In this document: piece after piece, positions 10,097 to 18,260 of the stretch | How the letters are laid out: each line of letters opens with the position of its first letter | Numbering within the stretch: position 1 is the stretch's first letter | Assembly (NCBI RefSeq): GCF_002236115.1 | Contig: NZ_NIWT01000004.1 | Coordinates: 372,001-436,000 of the forward strand | From: Pseudomonas jessenii | GTDB lineage: Bacteria; Pseudomonadota; Gammaproteobacteria; Pseudomonadales; Pseudomonadaceae | Length of the DNA stretch: 64,000 nucleotides | Direction: 5' to 3' | Translations under genes and position numbers: made by a program | Notes under the pieces: model-generated | What the model saw: the letters and a program-made list of their open reading frames with translations, nothing else | Database searches by the model: none | Told to the model about the DNA's origin: nothing

Positions 10097-10836
10097 GGCA
10101 AGGCAATCAACGAGGCAAAGTTAAGACACTGGAACCACGGCACGACTTTCGAGAACCCGGCGGCCAGCAGGCGTTCGCGGTGTTCTTCGAGGCTGTCGGG
10201 CTTCATGACGTTTTCGATGGCGCTGCGCTTCTGGGCGATTTCCAGTTCGCTGTAGCCGTTGGCGCGTTTGAAGGCGATATGCAGGTCGGTGAGCAACGCG
10301 TGTTCCTGCTCGTCTTCGAAACGCAGTTTTTCCGAGAGGATCAGGGCGCCGCCGGGCAACAGCGACTGACGGATGCGCGACAGCAATGCCGTGCGTTGGT
10401 CCGGGGCGATGAACTGCAGGGTGAAGTTCAGCGCCACCACCGAGGCCGGCTGGAACTCCAGGGCGAGGATGTCGCCTTCGATCACCTCCACCGGCAGCAA
10501 CTCCTGGAACATCGAATCCTGCCCGTTGAGGTACTCGCGGCAGCGTTCGACCATCGCCGCCGAGTTATCCACAGCGATCACCCGGCAGCCATCGGTGCGC
10601 ACGTGTCGGCGCAAGGCCTGGGTCACGGCACCGAGCGACGAGCCCAGGTCATACAGCACGCTGCCCGGCTGGGCGAACTGCGCGGCGAGCACGCCGAGGT
10701 TTTCGACGATGGTCGGATAACCCGGCACCGAGCGCTTGATCATGTCCGGGAACACCCGCACCACGTCCTCGTTGAAGGCGAAGTCAGGCACCTGGGCCAG
10801 AGGCTGGGCGAAAAGGCGATCGGGTTCTTTGCTCAC
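10093..10836 (-). CDS. cmoA: Carboxy-S-adenosyl-L-methionine synthase
   Basis: It converts SAM and prephenate to carboxy-SAM, the donor used by CmoB. I chose the GTG at 10836 ([16 protein letters not shown]), giving 247 aa, the usual length. The frame is open further upstream, but that part is translated REP sequence ([10 protein letters not shown]) and not conserved protein. The SAM-binding motif is [19 protein letters not shown], followed by [15 protein letters not shown]. The ending [12 protein letters not shown] is typical of the family. It forms a two-gene operon with cmoB through a 4-bp overlap. Confidence 0.96.
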   Translation of the reverse strand: MSKEPDRLFAQPLAQVPDFAFNEDVVRVFPDMIKRSVPGYPTIVENLGVLAAQFAQPGSVLYDLGSSLGAVTQALRRHVRTDGCRVIAVDNSAAMVERCREYLNGQDSMFQELLPVEVIEGDILALEFQPASVVALNFTLQFIAPDQRTALLSRIRQSLLPGGALILSEKLRFEDEQEHALLTDLHIAFKRANGYSELEIAQKRSAIENVMKPDSLEEHRERLLAAGFSKVVPWFQCLNFASLIALP

Positions 10837-10957
10837 GGCGGTTCCAGCGGTGTAGGTGGAAAAGGCCGGCATTTTAGCCAAGTTGGCGCGGGGATGCGCG
10901 GGTTGTCTGATAAACCGCCAAGCAGCCTGCAAAGTCTGTGTGTTCAGTGATATTGCT

Positions 10958-11023
10958 ATCGCGAGCAAGCTCGCTCCCACAAGGGCTGTGCAATACCTGT
11001 GGGAGCGAGCTTGCTCGCGATGG
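10958..11023. repeat. Inverted pair of A2 REPs in reversed (outward) arrangement
   Basis: The order here is atcgcgagcaagctcgctcccac, a short gap, then gtgggagcgagcttgctcgcgat. This is the reverse of the usual REPIN order, so it may be halves of two neighbouring REPINs. It fills the gap between the lysoplasmalogenase and cmoA. Confidence 0.85.
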
Positions 11024-11025
11024 GG

Positions 11026-11661
11026 TCAGCGCGGTTTCTGAGTGAACGCCGATGCCGTGATGCCCCATTGCCCCAGCCAATAGCTGAGGATGATCACGTA
11101 CGGCGCCGCGTCGAACGGCACCACGAAGCGGCTGATGCCGATCACGCTGTCGGAGAACACGAATGCCACTGCACCTGCCGCCGCCAGTAGCGCCGAGCGT
11201 TTGGGCACATCGGTCCCGAGTCGGGCCAGGGCGCGCCAGAGCATGGCGCTGATCGCCGTGCCATAGACAATCACGGGCACCAACAATGGCCCGAGGCCGT
11301 TGGAAATCAGAATCCCCAGCAGGACGGCGCCGACGCCGAGGGCCAGCACCAGTGGCAGCAATGCCAGGCGCCGGCAATCGCTCAAATACGCTTTCAGATA
11401 GGCCAGATGCGCAACCAGAAACGCCCCAAGGCCGAACACGAACAAATCCCCCGGCCATGCCAGCAACACGTCGCCGACCAGGGAGAAAATCAACCCCAGG
11501 CTGATCCAGCGCCGATATTCGCCTGGTGGTGCGTCATGCAACCAGCCAAGCAGGGCCAGCACCGGCAGCGGCTTGACCAGCAGGCACAGCAGGGACGCAT
11601 GCACGCTCAGGCCATAAAGGAAGGTCACTGCGCCCATCAGCGCCAGAATCAGCCAGCCCAC
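11026..11661 (-). CDS. YhhN-family membrane protein (lysoplasmalogenase-like)
   Basis: This 211-aa integral membrane protein has about eight hydrophobic helices, typical of the YhhN/TMEM86 family, whose animal members hydrolyse the vinyl ether bond of lysoplasmalogens. Bacterial substrates are less certain. Recognisable stretches are LLVKPLPVLALLGWL near the N-terminus, then SLGLIFSLVGDVLLAWPGDLF and SDSVIGISRF, which supply the conserved acidic residues. I chose the GTG at 11661, two bases after the stop of the lipoprotein gene upstream, so the two are coupled; an in-frame Met eight codons later is the alternative. The longer upstream frame only overlaps that lipoprotein gene out of frame. 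Confidence 0.85.
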   Translation of the reverse strand: MGWLILALMGAVTFLYGLSVHASLLCLLVKPLPVLALLGWLHDAPPGEYRRWISLGLIFSLVGDVLLAWPGDLFVFGLGAFLVAHLAYLKAYLSDCRRLALLPLVLALGVGAVLLGILISNGLGPLLVPVIVYGTAISAMLWRALARLGTDVPKRSALLAAAGAVAFVFSDSVIGISRFVVPFDAAPYVIILSYWLGQWGITASAFTQKPR

Positions 11662-11663
11662 GG

Positions 11664-12056
11664 TCAGTTGACCGAGATCGCGCAGTCGAACGAATCCACC
11701 GGCAGCACTTCCGGCGCCCACGGCTGTTGCGAGGTCAGGCGCAAGCGGCCGGTGCCGGTCGCAAACGCCTGAAAGCGCCAGGTCGAGACCCCGGCCGCGC
11801 CGACGATGCCGGCATCTTCCGGGTTTCGATAAACCTCTGGCCCCAGGGTGTGCAAGACGCCACCAGCCGAATCCTGGATCGCCCAGCGATAGCCCGTGGT
11901 CGGATTGCTCGGCAGGGTCAGGATCAGGTTTTGCCCGTTGGTGAGTTTCACCGGACATTCGCTTTGTTTTTCCACGGTCACGTTTTGTTTCGGTTGCGTG
12001 GCACACGCGGCCAGCAAGGCGAGGGCGAGGGGGACAAGCAGGCGAATGGGGGACAT
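11664..12056 (-). CDS. Chagasin-type (I42) cysteine peptidase inhibitor lipoprotein
   Basis: The 130-aa protein has a lipoprotein signal: SPIRLLVPLALALLAAC with Cys at the lipobox, so it is probably lipid-anchored in the periplasm. The mature part has the chagasin/ICP signature NPTTGYRW, the GAAGVSTWRFQA strand and the TSQQPWAPE segment, corresponding to the three inhibitory loops. Family members block papain-like proteases. The start is the ATG at 12056, just before the signal peptide. It is coupled to the YhhN gene and lies near a Lon-like protease; I recall the same ICP next to the AsrA/Lon-type protease in P. aeruginosa. Confidence 0.85.
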   Translation of the reverse strand: MSPIRLLVPLALALLAACATQPKQNVTVEKQSECPVKLTNGQNLILTLPSNPTTGYRWAIQDSAGGVLHTLGPEVYRNPEDAGIVGAAGVSTWRFQAFATGTGRLRLTSQQPWAPEVLPVDSFDCAISVN

Positions 12057-12151
12057 GTGGTCAGTGGCTCCGGCGTTCACGACGAACGGCGAGCATAACC
12101 GAGATGAGACAAAGTGTGACAGTCGCCCGCAATGGGGGGGCAGGGTTGACG

Positions 12152-12218
12152 CTATCGCGAGCGGGCCACACACAGGGGGTAGAGGTAACCTCGTGAGAGC
12201 GACCTGCTCGGGATAAAG
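12152..12218. repeat. Heavily decayed REPIN remnant
   Basis: The fragments ctatcgcgagcgggccacacacaggggg and gtgagagcgacctgctcgggataa match the two REP arms with many changes, in reversed order. Confidence 0.5.
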
Positions 12219-12245
12219 AAAATATTTACTGGTAGTGCTTAACGG

Positions 12246-12704
12246 TTAACTCACAAGAGAAAAACAGAAATCGCTTTCTGATGTAAATTCGATGCCATGC
12301 AGATCTTTGAACTTCATAACGACGTTGCCAGAGTACTGTTGTGTTTCGTTACTCACGGTCAAGTTCATGACACCTTCCAATGCCCAATGGCTGGTGTAGG
12401 CAGGGAAGTTTTCGGTATAGGCAATTTCTATCAAATGGTCCGGAGAGTTCAGTGTGTATGTTCCCGTCTCGATATGCTTGGGCATGTAAATGTCAAAGGC
12501 CCGGTCGAGTGGGGTGTTTTTTTCTCCGGCCTTGAAAATAGCGAGGATTTCCCTGTTTCCGACGCTGGCGAAAAATTCTTCGGACCGGAAGTCTTCACGA
12601 TTCTGAAGGGTTGCATTCAAGTGGTTGTTTGGGCAGCAACGGCGAAATTTGACATTGTCATCAATGCGCTCGTCGACAAGATTTCTTCGTTGTTTGATAT
12701 CCAT
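12246..12704 (-). CDS. Unrecognised 152-aa protein
   Basis: I do not recognise this protein. It has a strong ribosome-binding site (aaggagag 8 nt before the ATG), which supports a real gene. It has no signal peptide or membrane segment. The N-terminus is charged (DIKQRRNLVDERIDDNVKFR). The rest looks like a small beta-rich domain with alternating hydrophobic residues (FDIYMPKHIETGTYTL, GVMNLTVSNETQQYSG, GIEFTSESDFCFS). Base composition is clearly more AT-rich than its neighbours, and the flanking gaps are also AT-rich, suggesting recent acquisition. It could be a small immunity or beta-sandwich protein, but nothing here proves it. Confidence 0.7.
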   Translation of the reverse strand: MDIKQRRNLVDERIDDNVKFRRCCPNNHLNATLQNREDFRSEEFFASVGNREILAIFKAGEKNTPLDRAFDIYMPKHIETGTYTLNSPDHLIEIAYTENFPAYTSHWALEGVMNLTVSNETQQYSGNVVMKFKDLHGIEFTSESDFCFSLVS

Positions 12705-12843
12705 GGGGTTCTCTCCTTTGTGCTTCTCGCACGAATGATTTGAACCTTGAGGATATAGAGCCGAAGTGCCTGGATGTACTCTCTGTTCTGATAGGATTAC
12801 AAACCTATTAATTATGTATTTTGAGTTATTGCTGGCCTCGAAA

Positions 12844-12872
12844 AAATGGTCAGGTTACGAGCCTGACCATTT
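12844..12872 (-). terminator. Rho-independent terminator of the Lon-type protease gene
   Basis: A perfect 11-bp stem (aaatggtcagg and its complement) with a 7-nt loop is followed, on the minus strand, by a run of T. It begins 18 nt after the protease stop codon. Confidence 0.9.
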
Positions 12873-12890
12873 CGAAATCACACTGTTTAA

Positions 12891-15308
12891 TCAGAACAAC
12901 ACCTTCGCCACATCCGCAAAGCGCTTGGCGAAGTGCACGGTAATCCCTTCCTTCAGATACTCCGGCAACTCCTCGAAATTCCCCCGGTTGGCCTCCGGCA
13001 GAATCAGTTCGAAAATCTTCTGCCGCCGCGCCGCAATCACTTTTTCCCGCACCCCGCCAATCGGCAATACATGCCCGGTCAACGTCAGTTCGCCGGTCAT
13101 GGCCACGCCTTTTTTCGGTGGCTGATTGCGTGCCAGCGACAGCAGGGCGCTGGCCATGGTCACGCCGGCGCTCGGGCCGTCTTTCGGGGTGGCGCCTTCC
13201 GGCACGTGCAGATGGACGAAGGCTTCGTCAAAGAATTTCGGATCGCCGCCATAGGACTTCAGGTGCGAGCTGACATAGCTATAGGCGATTTCCGCCGACT
13301 CTTTCATCACATCACCCAATTGCCCGGTGAGCTTGAACCCACGGTTGAGGGTGTGGATGCGCGTGGCTTCGATCGGCAGGGTTGCACCGCCCATGCTGGT
13401 CCAGGCCAGCCCGGTGATCACGCCGACCCCCGCCAGCACCTGCTCGTTGCGAAACACCGGTTTGCCGAGTGAAGCCTCCAGGTCTTTCGGCCCGAGCTTG
13501 ATCACGGCTTTCGGTTCGTCGAGCAGTTTCATCACCGCTTTGCGCACCAGTTTGCCGAGGTTTTTTTCCAGCTGGCGCACGCCGGCTTCACGGGCATAAC
13601 CGTCGATCAGCGCCTTGAGCGCGCTGTCGCTGATGCTCAGGCTGCCCTTGGACACACCGGCTTTCTCAAGCTGCTTGGGCCACAGGTGACGCTTGGCGAT
13701 GGCGACTTTTTCTTCGGTGATGTAGCCCGACAGGCGAATCACTTCCATCCGGTCCAGCAGCGGGCCGGGGATCGAATCCAGAGTGTTGGCGGTGCAGATG
13801 AACAGCACTTTCGACAGGTCCATCCGCAGATCCAGATAGTGGTCGAGGAATTCGACGTTCTGTTCCGGATCGAGGGTTTCCAGCAGCGCCGAGGCCGGAT
13901 CGCCCTGGTAGCTCTGGCCCATCTTGTCGATTTCGTCGAGCATGATCACCGGGTTCATCACCTCGACGTCTTTCAACGCCTGCACCAGTTTGCCCGGCTG
14001 CGCGCCGATGTAGGTGCGGCGATGGCCCTTGATCTCGGCTTCGTCGCGCATGCCGCCAAGGCTGAAGCGATAGAACGGCCGGCCCAGGGATTCGGCGATG
14101 GATTTGCCGACGCTGGTCTTGCCCACGCCCGGCGGGCCCACCAGCAATACGATGGAACCGCTGATCTCGCCTTTGTAGGCGCCGACCGCGAGAAATTCGA
14201 GGATACGGTCCTTGATGTCATCGAGGCCGGCGTGGTGTTTGTCCAGTACCTTGCGCGCGTGCTTGAGGTCGAGTTTGTCCTCGCCGTACACGCCCCACGG
14301 CACCGAGGTCGCCCAGTCGATGTAATTGCGGGTCACCGCATATTCCGGCGAGCCGGTCTCGAGGATCGACAGCTTGTTCATTTCTTCTTCGAGGCGTTTC
14401 TGCACCTGCGTCGGCAGGACTTTGCCCACCAGCCGCTGCTCGAACTGTTCGAGGTCGGCGCTGCGGTCGTCCTTGGTCAGCCCCAGCTCCTGCTGGATAA
14501 CCTTGAGTTGTTCCTTGAGGAAAAACTCGCGCTGATGTTCGCCGATTTTTCGGTTAACTTCGGCGGAAATCTCTTTTTGCAGGCGCGCGACTTCGACTTC
14601 CTTGCGCAGCATCGGCAGGACTTTCTCCATGCGCTTGAGCATCGGCACGCAGTCGAGCACTTCCTGCAACTCGCTGCCGGTGGCCGAGGTGAGCGCGGCG
14701 GCAAAGTCGGTCAGCGGCGACGGATCGTTGGGGCTGAAGCGGTTGAGGTAGTTCTTCAGCTCTTCGCTGTACAGCGGGTTGAGCGGCAGCAGTTCCTTGA
14801 TCGCATTGATCAGCGCCATGCCGTAGGCCTTGACCTCGTCGGTCGGCTCGGTGGGCTGGTGCGGGTATTCGACTTCCACCAGGTACGGCGGGCGGTGGTG
14901 CTTGAGCCAGGTCTTGAGGCGTACGCGGGTCAGGCCTTGGGCGACGAACTGCAGCTTGCCGTTTTCGCGGCTGGCGTGGTGCACCTTGACCAGCGTGCCG
15001 TAGAGCGGCAGGGCCGAGGTGTCGAAATGGCGCGGGTCTTCCTGGGGCGTGTCCATGTAGAACAGGGCCAGGGAGTGGTGATCGGATTTGCTGACCAGAT
15101 CGAGGGTTTCGGCCCACGGTTCTTCGTTGACGATGACCGGCAGCACCTGGGCCGGGAAGAACGGTCGGTTATGGATCGGGATGACGTAGACCTTGTCCGG
15201 CAGGTTCTGGCCAGGCAGGGCCAGGCCTTTGCCAGGTTTGTGCTGCTGGGCGTTTTCCGGATCGGCGTATTCACTCGGGTCTTCGGGGAATTCCTGCTGG
15301 TCGCTCAT
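12891..15308 (-). CDS. lon: ATP-dependent Lon-type protease (AsrA-like)
   Basis: This cytoplasmic AAA+ serine protease degrades misfolded and regulatory proteins. It is 805 aa with the LonA order: N-terminal substrate-binding domain (VIPIHNRPFFPAQVLPV), coiled region, AAA+ module with Walker A GPPGVGKTS and Walker B VIMLDEIDKMG, then the protease domain. The catalytic Ser713 lies in PKDGPSAGVTMA and Lys756 in PIGGVREKVIAARR, spaced 43 residues as in E. coli Lon. Pseudomonas has a second, canonical lon near hupB; this copy, next to the ICP gene, matches the heat-shock protease called AsrA in P. aeruginosa (from memory). A near-consensus sigma-32 promoter precedes it and a terminator follows, so it is monocistronic and heat-shock induced. 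Confidence 0.95.
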   Translation of the reverse strand: MSDQQEFPEDPSEYADPENAQQHKPGKGLALPGQNLPDKVYVIPIHNRPFFPAQVLPVIVNEEPWAETLDLVSKSDHHSLALFYMDTPQEDPRHFDTSALPLYGTLVKVHHASRENGKLQFVAQGLTRVRLKTWLKHHRPPYLVEVEYPHQPTEPTDEVKAYGMALINAIKELLPLNPLYSEELKNYLNRFSPNDPSPLTDFAAALTSATGSELQEVLDCVPMLKRMEKVLPMLRKEVEVARLQKEISAEVNRKIGEHQREFFLKEQLKVIQQELGLTKDDRSADLEQFEQRLVGKVLPTQVQKRLEEEMNKLSILETGSPEYAVTRNYIDWATSVPWGVYGEDKLDLKHARKVLDKHHAGLDDIKDRILEFLAVGAYKGEISGSIVLLVGPPGVGKTSVGKSIAESLGRPFYRFSLGGMRDEAEIKGHRRTYIGAQPGKLVQALKDVEVMNPVIMLDEIDKMGQSYQGDPASALLETLDPEQNVEFLDHYLDLRMDLSKVLFICTANTLDSIPGPLLDRMEVIRLSGYITEEKVAIAKRHLWPKQLEKAGVSKGSLSISDSALKALIDGYAREAGVRQLEKNLGKLVRKAVMKLLDEPKAVIKLGPKDLEASLGKPVFRNEQVLAGVGVITGLAWTSMGGATLPIEATRIHTLNRGFKLTGQLGDVMKESAEIAYSYVSSHLKSYGGDPKFFDEAFVHLHVPEGATPKDGPSAGVTMASALLSLARNQPPKKGVAMTGELTLTGHVLPIGGVREKVIAARRQKIFELILPEANRGNFEELPEYLKEGITVHFAKRFADVAKVLF

Positions 15309-15338
15309 GGGGGCACCTGCGCAATGGGTATGGGTCTT

Positions 15339-15366
15339 AGATGGGGCAGGTTGGCGGTGGTTTCAA
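15339..15366 (-). promoter_or_regulatory. Sigma-32 (RpoH) heat-shock promoter of the Lon-type protease
   Basis: On the minus strand the sequence reads TTGAAA (15366-15361), 14 nt, then CCCCATCT (15346-15339). The RpoH consensus is cTTGAAA - 11 to 16 nt - CCCCATnT. The box ends 30 nt before the ATG at 15308, giving a short 5' leader. Confidence 0.85.
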
Positions 15367-15446
15367 CGGTCATTTTCTGCGACGCGGTGTTTCGCAGGTG
15401 TGGTCAGCGCAGAGACAGGTTAGCTGGATTTCGCGGCGACACTATC

Positions 15447-15543
15447 CCCTGTGGGAGCGAGCTTGCTCGCGATGAGGCAAGGACAGACACCCTTGAAGTG
15501 ACTGTCAGACCGCTATCGCGAGCAAGCTCGCTCCCACAGGGGG
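15447..15543. repeat. REPIN, family A2
   Basis: The arms cccctgtgggagcgagcttgct and its complement are intact, with a spacer of about 45 nt. With the promoter and the next terminator it fills the 315-bp gap between lon and gcd. Confidence 0.92.
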
Positions 15544-15570
15544 CGGGGGTGATTTGAAATCTGCGATAAC

Positions 15571-15606
15571 AAAAAAGGCGACGTCCTCACGGACGTCGCC
15601 TTTGTT
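15571..15606 (-). terminator. Rho-independent terminator of gcd
   Basis: The stem ggcgacgtcc/ggacgtcgcc has a 4-nt loop and a TTTTTT tail on the minus strand, shortly after the gcd stop. The A-run on the other side may make it bidirectional. Confidence 0.92.
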
Positions 15607-15623
15607 TTGACTGCCGCTAAAAC

Positions 15624-18035
15624 TTACTCGGACAGTTTGTAAGCAATCACATAGTCACCCATTTTGGTGCCCAGTGAGCCGTGACCACCGACGACCAACA
15701 GCACGTACTGCTTGCCGTCCTTGCCGGTGTAGGTCATCGGTGTAGCCTGACCGCCAGCCGGCAGGCGCGATTTCCACAGCTCGTTGCCGGTGTTGACGTC
15801 ATAGGCGCGCAAGTACTGGTCCAGCGTACCGCTGAGGAAGCCGACGCCGCCGGCGGTGACCATCGAGCCGCCCATGCTTGGCACGCCGAGTGGCAGGCCG
15901 ATAGGCAATGGCGAGCTGTCGCGGCTGGTGCCGTTCTTGCGTTTCCACACGACTTTGCTGGTGGTCAGGTCGATACCGGCCACGTAGCCCCAGGCCGGCG
16001 CCTGGCACGGTACGCCTAACGGCGACATGAACGGGTGCATGATCACCGCGTAAGGTGCGCCCGTGTTCGGTTGCACACCCGCGGTTTCGCTCTCGCGCTT
16101 GCTGTCGGCTGCGACTTCGGCACGAGGCACCATCTTCGAGACGAAGGCCATGTAGTTCGGACTGGTGAACAGCATCTGGCGAACCGGGTCGACCGAAACA
16201 CCGCCCCAGTTGAAGACGCCGACGTTACCCGGATAGATCAGGCTGCCCTGTTCCGACGGCGGGGTGTACTGGCCTTCGTAACGCAGTTCCTTGAACTGGA
16301 TGCGGCACAGCATCTGATCGAACGGGCTGGCGCCCCACATGGCTTTTTCGGTCAGTTCCGGGGCCAGCAGGTTCAGGTCCGAACGAGCCTGGGTCGGCGC
16401 GGTGCGGTCACCTTTTACGGCACCTTGCGGAGCCGGAATCTCCTTGATCGGGATGATCGGCGTGCCGTCACGACGGTCGAGGACGTACAGGCTGCCCTGT
16501 TTGGTCGGGGCGATCAGCGCAGGTTTCACGCCGTCGGCGGTTTTCATGTCCAGCAGGGTTGGCTGGCTGCCGACGTCCATGTCCCACAGGTCGTGGTGAG
16601 TGAACTGGTAGTTCCAGCGCACCTTGCCGGTGGCCAGATCCAGCGCGACCAGGCCAGCACTGAATTTCTCGGCGCCCGGGGTGCGGTCTGCACCCCACTG
16701 GTCAGGGGTCTGGTTGCCCAGTGGCAGGTAGACCATGCCGAGTTTTTCGTCGACGCTGGCCAGCGACCACATGTTGGCCGAGTTGCGGCTGTAGTGTTCG
16801 CCCTCTGGCAGCGGTTCGGTCGCGTCGGGATTGTTGCTGTCCCAGTTCCACACCAGATGACCGTCGTGTACGTCAAAGGCACGGATCACGCCGGATGGCT
16901 CGTTGGTCGACTCGTTGTCGGTGACGTGGCCGCCCATGATCACCAGATCACGAGTGATCGCTGCTGGCGAGGTGGAGTAGTAGCCGCCGGCGGTGAACGG
17001 GCCGATGCCTTGAGTCAGGTCAACCACACCGTTTTTACCGAAGCCTTCGCAGATCTTGCCGGTGTCGGCGTTGAGTGCAATCAGGCGTGCATCGGCGGTT
17101 GGCAGGTACAGACGACGCGGGCAAGCCTGGGCAACGGCTTTGCCGGCCTCGGAAATCACTGCGGAGGCAGCGCTTTCAGACTTGGCGTAGGCTGCTTCGT
17201 CGTAGTACGACACGCCACGGCAGGTCATGTGGGCGAAGCCCTTGAAGCCCACCGGGCTCTTGATCTGCGGGTCGAAACGCCACAGTTCCTTGCCGGTGTC
17301 CGGGTCCAGTGCCAGCACCTTGCTATGAGCGGTGCAGGCATAGAGCATGCCGTTGGCCTTGAGCGGAGTGTTTTCGTTGGTCAGTTCCACCGGGTCATCG
17401 GCGGTTGGCAGATCGCCGGTCTGGATACGCCAGGCTTCTTGCAGCTTGCCGACGTTGGCCGGGGTGATCTGCTTGAGCGGCGAGTAGCGGTCACCGAATT
17501 CGCTGCGGCCATAGGCCTGCCAGTCGCCTTCGGGCATCTGCGGCGCGGTGCTGGTCATGTCCGCGTTGTCGCGGCCCAGTTCGCCGAAGGTTTCGCCCGG
17601 ATGGGTGAACTGGCTGGCCACGGCGGTGGCGCCGGCCAGGACCACGGCCACGCTCAAGGCGCCAGTACCCATAGGGGCAGGGCCGTTGATCAGCAATGGA
17701 CGACGGAACCACGGCAGCAGCATCACCACACCGAGGGCGAACCACAGCGCCAGGCGCGGCACCAGTTGCCACCAGTCGAGGCCAACTTCCCACAGCGCCC
17801 AAACAGTGCTGGCGAACAGTACCAGTGCGTACAGGCCTAGCGCCGCGCGGCGGGCGGCGATCAGCAGGACGCCGCTCAGCGCGATGCCGATACCGGCCAG
17901 CAGGTAATACAGTGAGCCGCCAAGCATGCTCAGCTTGATCCCCCCGGCCAGCATGGCCAGGCCCATCAGCAGAAGCAATATGCCGAGCAGGGTCGGCAAT
18001 AGACGGCTTCGGCTCAAGGCACCATCAGTGCTCAT
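15624..18035 (-). CDS. gcd: Membrane-bound PQQ-dependent glucose dehydrogenase
   Basis: It oxidises glucose to gluconolactone on the periplasmic face of the inner membrane and passes electrons to ubiquinone. It starts the direct oxidative glucose pathway and drives mineral phosphate solubilisation by acid. The 803-aa protein has an N-terminal region with five membrane helices (about 1-140, for example LLGILLLLMGLAMLAGG), then a PQQ beta-propeller with repeated W-motifs (LVWNWDSNNP, KVRWNYQFTHHDLWDMDVG, GNELWKSRLPAGG). The QAYGRSEFGDRYSPLKQI opening of the propeller is characteristic. A ribosome-binding site (cggagaat) precedes the ATG. The porin gene upstream on the same strand supplies glucose to the periplasm. 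Confidence 0.97.
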   Translation of the reverse strand: MSTDGALSRSRLLPTLLGILLLLMGLAMLAGGIKLSMLGGSLYYLLAGIGIALSGVLLIAARRAALGLYALVLFASTVWALWEVGLDWWQLVPRLALWFALGVVMLLPWFRRPLLINGPAPMGTGALSVAVVLAGATAVASQFTHPGETFGELGRDNADMTSTAPQMPEGDWQAYGRSEFGDRYSPLKQITPANVGKLQEAWRIQTGDLPTADDPVELTNENTPLKANGMLYACTAHSKVLALDPDTGKELWRFDPQIKSPVGFKGFAHMTCRGVSYYDEAAYAKSESAASAVISEAGKAVAQACPRRLYLPTADARLIALNADTGKICEGFGKNGVVDLTQGIGPFTAGGYYSTSPAAITRDLVIMGGHVTDNESTNEPSGVIRAFDVHDGHLVWNWDSNNPDATEPLPEGEHYSRNSANMWSLASVDEKLGMVYLPLGNQTPDQWGADRTPGAEKFSAGLVALDLATGKVRWNYQFTHHDLWDMDVGSQPTLLDMKTADGVKPALIAPTKQGSLYVLDRRDGTPIIPIKEIPAPQGAVKGDRTAPTQARSDLNLLAPELTEKAMWGASPFDQMLCRIQFKELRYEGQYTPPSEQGSLIYPGNVGVFNWGGVSVDPVRQMLFTSPNYMAFVSKMVPRAEVAADSKRESETAGVQPNTGAPYAVIMHPFMSPLGVPCQAPAWGYVAGIDLTTSKVVWKRKNGTSRDSSPLPIGLPLGVPSMGGSMVTAGGVGFLSGTLDQYLRAYDVNTGNELWKSRLPAGGQATPMTYTGKDGKQYVLLVVGGHGSLGTKMGDYVIAYKLSE

Positions 18036-18140
18036 AGTGTGATTCTCCGTGACGTTTCAAGTAGTCCCGCGCAAGTTCACTGTAGATGACGATCTTGTGC
18101 GGGCAGGGTTCATATAAAACGGGTTTGGCTGACGCAGTCC

Positions 18141-18243
18141 CTGTAGGAGCGAGCTTGCTCGCGAGAAGCCTGAGAACACCGCGGGGTGTCAGGCTCCAAG
18201 CGTTATCGTTCACGTCCATCGCGAGCAAGCTCGCTCCTACAGG
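18141..18243. repeat. REPIN, family A1
   Basis: The inverted arms ctgtaggagcgagcttgctcgcga are intact, and the spacer contains gttatcgttcacg, shared (inverted) with the A1 copies at 19799 and 40829. It lies between oprB and gcd and ends in a G-tract. Confidence 0.92.
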
Positions 18244-18260
18244 GGGGGGGGTGGTGTTTT

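Noticed and set aside
10837..10980. N-terminal extension of cmoA
   Set aside because: The extra residues are translated REP sequence; the GTG at 10836 gives the family length of 247 aa.
13686..15557. 623-aa open frame antisense to the Lon-type protease
   Set aside because: It is a high-GC antisense shadow: composition, His/Val/Gln/Ala-rich content and lack of start signals match the reverse of a real gene.
16035..17840. 601-aa open frame antisense to gcd
   Set aside because: Same antisense pattern; the real gene on the other strand is unequivocal.
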